In this document: piece by piece, positions 5,344-8,974 of the stretch
Layout: every line of letters starts with the position of its first letter
How positions within the stretch are numbered: the stretch's first letter is position 1
NCBI GenBank assembly: GCA_002299785.1
Contig: DBNL01000157.1
Coordinates: 39,025-47,998 of the forward strand
Source of the DNA: Verrucomicrobia bacterium UBA673
GTDB taxonomy: Bacteria; Verrucomicrobiota; Verrucomicrobiia; Limisphaerales; UBA1096
DNA length: 8,974 nucleotides
Reading direction: 5' to 3'
Notes under the pieces: model-generated
The model's database searches: none
Told to the model about the DNA's origin: nothing
What the model saw: the letters and a program-made list of their open reading frames with translations, nothing else
Program-made: the position numbers and the translations under genes

Positions 5344-7575
5344 CGCTCTGCCGTGATCATCGTTTGTCTGATTCCGCTCCTCGCGGTAGCGCAACCGGTG
5401 GTTCCCGGTTTCGACCGTTTTCCCCATCAAACACCAACTGAACTAGTAGCCGCTGGTGAGGTGCTCATCAACGAGCTAAACTGCATCGGCTGCCACGCTG
5501 CGGACAAGTCGCAGAGTCACCTTTTTGAAACGCGCGCGGCTCCGGTGCTCTTCACCACTCACAACTCTGCTTCAGCCAGCTGGCTGCGACATTGGCTGAA
5601 TGACCCGCATGACTTAAAGCCCGGCACTATCATGCCCGACTTACTGCACGGTCTTACCGAGAAGGCCAAGGCACGAGCAGTCGATTCCCTGCGACATTAT
5701 CTGATGTCCCTTGCTCCGCCACTGGGCAAGACGGTGGAGACATCCGGCCGGGCCAGTGCAGGCAAAAAACTTTATGAAACCATCGGCTGCGCCCAATGCC
5801 ATGCGCCCGATGCCAGGGACAACGGCAGGGATTCCCCTCTTGGAGAGCTGCAGCAAAAGTACACACAAGAGCAACTCGCCCAGTTTCTACTCAACCCACT
5901 GCACAGTCGCCCCGCCGGCCGGATGCCTCGAGTGCCAATGACTCAGAAAGAGGCCTCGCATCTCTCCGTGTTCCTTCGTGAGCGCATCCCGTCACGTAAA
6001 GACTTTTTTGCTCTGGCTAATGGACCAGCCGCTCTGAAGCTGCGGGGAGAAGGTAAAGCCCTATTCCAAAAAATGAGATGCGCCAATTGTCATTCCACGC
6101 TTGGTTCGAAAATACCGCCAAATTTATCCATGCCACTGGCCAAGCTTGATCCTACCCAAGGCTGTCTTTCTCATAAGCCCCCAAAAGAGGTGCCCCACTT
6201 TTATTTGAAAACTGAACAAATAAAAGCCATCACAGCCGCACTTAGTGCCGAGCCCGTAGCGTTCACAGCCCAGGAAAAAACGCACCACCGTATGCGCCAG
6301 CTTAACTGCACCGCATGCCACGTGCGCGATGGTTTGGGCAAACCCGATCCGACACGCGACAAGTTCTTTGTCACCACGGGCAATGACCTAGGGGATGAGG
6401 GGCGTTTGCCCCCTCTACTCACCGGCGTAGGGGCCAAACTGACAGACTCAGCCCTGCACAAGGTGCTGCGTGGCGAGGAAGCCGTGCGCCCCTACATGAC
6501 CACGCGCATGCCTGATTTTGGCGAGATCCACGCCAAGTTTCTCAAAAGACACTTTGCCACTGCCGACGTTCGTCCCAACGTGAAACCCACGCCGCGGGAT
6601 GGGAAGGAAAATCAGGTAGGTCGTAACAAGTACGGGCGAGAATTGGTCGGAGTCAAGGGGCTCAACTGCATCACCTGCCATCAACTGGGGGGGCGCAAAT
6701 CACTCGGCATTCAAGCGATGGATCTAGCCCACTCGCCTGACCGGCTGCGCCCGGAGTGGTTTCGCGATTATCTAATTAACCCTGCCAGTTTCCGTCCTGG
6801 CACTCGGATGCCCTCCTTCTGGCCTGAGGGCAAAGCGATCAGCAAAATTTCCGGACGAAATACACCAAGACAAATTGATAGCATATGGGTGTACCTAAAC
6901 GAGTTCGAACAAACCCGCCTGCCTGAAGGACTGGAAAAGAAAGGCAGTTTTGTACTGAAACCAGGCAAACGGCCGATCGTATTTCGCACCTTCATGGAGG
7001 GCGCGGGCACACACGCCATTGCCATTGGCTTTCCCCAAGGAATCCACGCAGCCTTTAATTCTGAGCAGGTGGGTTGGTCCCTTCTTTGGCGCGGAAAATT
7101 TCTTAATGCGGAAAGCACCTGGGATGATCGATTCACTCCACTGGCCCCACCATTGGGAGAGAGTGTGGTAACACTCCAAACAGGCCCAGCAGTTGCGCTC
7201 CTAAAAAATCTGGAACAATCGTGGCCCACGGGTGGCCTGAAAATGGGAGGCTATCGTCTTTCCAAGGATGGTATTCCAACCCTTCTCTATTCGCAGGGCA
7301 CCACAAAAATCACAGATACCCTCACTCCCAGAGGCAAAGGTCTGCGGCGGCAGATGGAGTTTACCGGCGCAAAGGACAACCTGTGGATTCGGCTGGCAAC
7401 GGCCGAGGTTTTCGGCTCTGGCAAATCCGGGGTGTGGAGCACCAATACCAAGCTTTACATCACCGCCCGCAATTCACAGATACGGAGGATTGAGGGGATG
7501 TCCGAACTAATTATGCCAGTTGAATTTGATTCCTCCGGAAAATCAACCATGGAAATAGAATGGCACTGGCAATAA
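5341..7575 (+). CDS. Secreted five-haem c-type cytochrome with C-terminal beta-rich domain
   Basis: A 744-residue periplasmic electron carrier. Residues 1-17 are a Sec signal peptide (cleavage at AVA-Q). Five CXXCH haem-attachment motifs start at Cys48, Cys150, Cys247, Cys323 and Cys443. GxxMP-like segments that could supply axial Met ligands occur at Met98 (GTIMPD), Met195 (GRMP), Met390 (TRMPDF) and Met490 (GTRMPS), giving four mono-haem cytochrome-c-like modules. The third haem has no clear GxxMP partner; SMP at Met264 is the nearest. A degenerate CLSH at 275-278 lacks the first Cys spacing and is not counted. From about residue 535 to the end there are no Cys motifs but a beta-rich domain (VFRTFMEGAGTHAIAIGFPQG and on), resembling extra domains in PVC secreted haem proteins; its role is unknown. 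The start is fixed by the TAATG junction and signal peptide. It overlaps the next gene by 16 bases and is probably the electron acceptor for that gene's product. Confidence 0.92.
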   Translation: MRSAVIIVCLIPLLAVAQPVVPGFDRFPHQTPTELVAAGEVLINELNCIGCHAADKSQSHLFETRAAPVLFTTHNSASASWLRHWLNDPHDLKPGTIMPDLLHGLTEKAKARAVDSLRHYLMSLAPPLGKTVETSGRASAGKKLYETIGCAQCHAPDARDNGRDSPLGELQQKYTQEQLAQFLLNPLHSRPAGRMPRVPMTQKEASHLSVFLRERIPSRKDFFALANGPAALKLRGEGKALFQKMRCANCHSTLGSKIPPNLSMPLAKLDPTQGCLSHKPPKEVPHFYLKTEQIKAITAALSAEPVAFTAQEKTHHRMRQLNCTACHVRDGLGKPDPTRDKFFVTTGNDLGDEGRLPPLLTGVGAKLTDSALHKVLRGEEAVRPYMTTRMPDFGEIHAKFLKRHFATADVRPNVKPTPRDGKENQVGRNKYGRELVGVKGLNCITCHQLGGRKSLGIQAMDLAHSPDRLRPEWFRDYLINPASFRPGTRMPSFWPEGKAISKISGRNTPRQIDSIWVYLNEFEQTRLPEGLEKKGSFVLKPGKRPIVFRTFMEGAGTHAIAIGFPQGIHAAFNSEQVGWSLLWRGKFLNAESTWDDRFTPLAPPLGESVVTLQTGPAVALLKNLEQSWPTGGLKMGGYRLSKDGIPTLLYSQGTTKITDTLTPRGKGLRRQMEFTGAKDNLWIRLATAEVFGSGKSGVWSTNTKLYITARNSQIRRIEGMSELIMPVEFDSSGKSTMEIEWHWQ
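7551..7556 (+). promoter_or_regulatory. Possible ribosome binding site for the propeller gene
   Basis: GGAAAT lies three bases before the ATG at 7560 and inside the end of the cytochrome gene. It is a weak purine-rich match. It supports 7560 as start, which is also the first ATG after an in-frame TGA at 7527-7529. Confidence 0.35.
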
Positions 7576-8974
7576 AGAAACTAGTCATAATCACGCTGCT
7601 AGGTGTCGCAGGGGCAACTGCCGCTGAGAATGACTACTACAAGCTCATCTCAGTCCCCTTCCCAAAGGATCTCAAACTTGAAATTAGCGGCATGGCCACC
7701 CTGCCCGAGGATCGCATGGCCTTGGCAATTCGCAAAGGTGAGGTCTGGATTGCCGAAGGTTTATCGGGAGGCAAACCGGTTTACACAAAATTTGCCAGTG
7801 GCCTACATGAACCCCTGGGGTTGGCATATCATAAGGGCAACCTCTACACCGTACAACGCACTGAACTGACGCGCCTTCGCGATACCGATAACGACGGACG
7901 CGCCGATGAATACCTTACCCACGCCAAGGGTTGGGGGGTAACCGGTAATTACCACGAGTACGCCTACGGCCCGGCCATCGATCACGAGGGTAACATGTGG
8001 ATGGCACTCAACTGCTCCATCGGCAAGGGCTCAAACCCCAACAACCAATGGCGTGGTTGGAGCCTCCGTGTGAAACCTGATGGATCGTGGACCCCCATGT
8101 CCGGTGGGTTCCGTTCGCCCTCAGGTATTGGCACTAATCTCGCCGGTGATGTATTTGCCACCGATCAACAGGGCAACTGGTTCCCCACCAGCCCGCTAAT
8201 GCACTTAAAGCGTGGTACGTTTCATGGCCATGCCGATTCGCTCCCATTTACCCAATTGCCTGAAGCCACCTTCAAGGTGGATGGTGACCTGCCCAAAAAC
8301 CTGACTGTCACCCAAGCGGCCAAACGTATTGGCGCTTATCAATTACCTGCAGTGTGGTTCCCCTACCGCAAGATGGGCATGAGCCCAACCGACATACTGG
8401 CCGATAGCACCCAAGGTAAGTTTGGCCCCTTTGCAGGCCAGCTTTTTTGCGGTGAATTCACAATGTCATTTGTATCGCGTGTGTTTCTGGAAAAAGTCGA
8501 GGGCGAATATCAGGGCGCATGTTTCCGATTCCGTGACGGGCTTGACTGCGCGGCGTTGCGCCTGCAGTGGGGCGTGGATGGCTCGATGTATATCGGCCAA
8601 AGCAATCGTGGCTGGAATTCGCTGGGCACCAAGAGCTACGGTCTGCAGCGAATGCAATGGACCGGCAAGGTGCCCTTTGAAATCAAGACGATGTCTGCAC
8701 GTCCATATGGGTTTGTGCTGACTTTTACCCGACCAGTTGCCACCAAGACTGCCACCAACCCCAAGAGCTACGTGCTGAGTAGCTACACCTACCCGTATCA
8801 ATCAAAATATGGGGGTGAAGAAACTGACCTAAACACCCTTACCGTAAAATCGGCCACTATTGATGCCTCCAAAAAATTGGTTCACCTAACAATTGATGGC
8901 CTGCGAACTGGCTACGTCCACGAACTACACGCCAATGGCATAAGAGATCTAAAAGGCCAACCGTTACTTCATAA
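7560..8974 (+). CDS. Secreted glucose/sorbosone dehydrogenase-like beta-propeller protein, 3' end cut by window edge
   Basis: The frame is open for 471 codons to the right edge, with no stop inside the window. Residues 1-21 are a Sec signal peptide (IKKLVIITLLGVAG, cleavage near ATA-A). Repeated short strand motifs such as KGEVWIAEG (59-67), HEPLGLAYHKGNLY (83-96), GNMWMAL (144-150), LAGDVFATDQQGNW (194-207) and DGSMYIGQSNRGW (340-352) fit a beta-propeller like the soluble glucose/sorbosone dehydrogenases and the related PVC dehydrogenase-like family. DTDNDGRADE (108-117) is a calcium-loop signature of the EF-hand/dockerin type. Four Cys at 152, 297, 321 and 330 could form disulfides. Near residue 388 a C-terminal Ig-like segment begins (LTFTRPVA) that often closes these proteins, so probably little is missing. 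There is no haem motif; PVC relatives often carry a fused haem domain, which here is supplied by the preceding gene. The propeller call is good; cofactor (PQQ or none) and substrate are inferred only. Confidence 0.85.
   Translation, partial: MALAIKKLVIITLLGVAGATAAENDYYKLISVPFPKDLKLEISGMATLPEDRMALAIRKGEVWIAEGLSGGKPVYTKFASGLHEPLGLAYHKGNLYTVQRTELTRLRDTDNDGRADEYLTHAKGWGVTGNYHEYAYGPAIDHEGNMWMALNCSIGKGSNPNNQWRGWSLRVKPDGSWTPMSGGFRSPSGIGTNLAGDVFATDQQGNWFPTSPLMHLKRGTFHGHADSLPFTQLPEATFKVDGDLPKNLTVTQAAKRIGAYQLPAVWFPYRKMGMSPTDILADSTQGKFGPFAGQLFCGEFTMSFVSRVFLEKVEGEYQGACFRFRDGLDCAALRLQWGVDGSMYIGQSNRGWNSLGTKSYGLQRMQWTGKVPFEIKTMSARPYGFVLTFTRPVATKTATNPKSYVLSSYTYPYQSKYGGEETDLNTLTVKSATIDASKKLVHLTIDGLRTGYVHELHANGIRDLKGQPLLH

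Larger units (their letters stand above)
2645..8974 (+). other. Probable five-gene operon: methyltransferase-like, isomerase-like, DJ-1, cytochrome, propeller
   Basis: Five same-strand genes follow each other with spacings of +22, +11, -1 and -16 bases and no room for internal promoters or terminators. Two products have no export signal (methyltransferase-like, DJ-1/PfpI), one has a Tat signal and two have Sec signals, so the unit spans cytoplasm and periplasm. The layout suggests one pathway with a periplasmic oxidation step and cytoplasmic follow-up. The operon may continue past the right edge. Confidence 0.75.

Noticed and set aside
6163..6174. CLSH in the cytochrome as a sixth haem site
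   Set aside because: It lacks the first Cys and the two-residue spacing of CXXCH, so covalent attachment of a normal c-haem is not supported.
7603..8721. Short open frames at 7603-7869 (+), 7803-7985 (-), 8422-8721 (+) and 8466-8801 (-)
   Set aside because: All are shadows of the propeller gene, whose plus-strand frame runs unbroken from 7560 to the right edge.

Overview
This window looks like a piece of a chromosome from the Planctomycetes-Verrucomicrobia-Chlamydiae (PVC) group, most likely a free-living Verrucomicrobiota bacterium. That is inferred from protein style and not from a marker gene. The clues are a prepilin-type protein with an AFTLIELL leader and an H-X9-DG motif, a secreted Cys-type sulfatase, a Tat-exported TIM-barrel protein, and a multi-heme cytochrome next to a sorbosone-dehydrogenase-like propeller. 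These families are all abundant in PVC genomes.

Left part (1-2369, minus strand). A secreted sulfatase starts at 1322 and runs off the left edge. It has no stop in the window, but 440 residues read without a break. After a 189-base gap with a small inverted repeat comes an AT-richer gene for a 285-residue pseudopilin-like protein (1512-2369).

Middle (2370-2644). This is a divergent intergenic region of about 275 bases. It is AT-rich on the pseudopilin side and holds an imperfect hairpin framed by A7 and T7 tracts (2426-2468). Promoters for both directions should lie here, but none can be assigned with confidence.

Right part (2645-8974, plus strand). Five genes are packed like one operon, with gaps of 22 and 11 bases, then a TAATG overlap, then a 16-base overlap. 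They encode (1) a 387-residue zinc-dependent methyltransferase related to the C-terminal half of cobalamin-independent methionine synthase; (2) a Tat-exported sugar-isomerase-like TIM barrel; (3) a DJ-1/PfpI protein with an intact Cys-His nucleophile elbow; (4) a secreted cytochrome with five CXXCH haem sites and an extra C-terminal domain; and (5) a secreted beta-propeller resembling glucose/sorbosone dehydrogenases, cut by the right edge.

The working idea is that genes 4 and 5 form a periplasmic oxidation module, with the propeller as dehydrogenase and the cytochrome as electron acceptor. Gene 2 would process a carbohydrate-like molecule outside the cytoplasm, and genes 1 and 3 would handle a thiol, methyl or reactive-carbonyl product inside. 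The families are individually recognisable. The combination, and its substrate, are not something I can name, so this cluster is the best candidate in the window for an undescribed pathway. No tRNA, rRNA, CRISPR array, insertion sequence or phage gene was seen.
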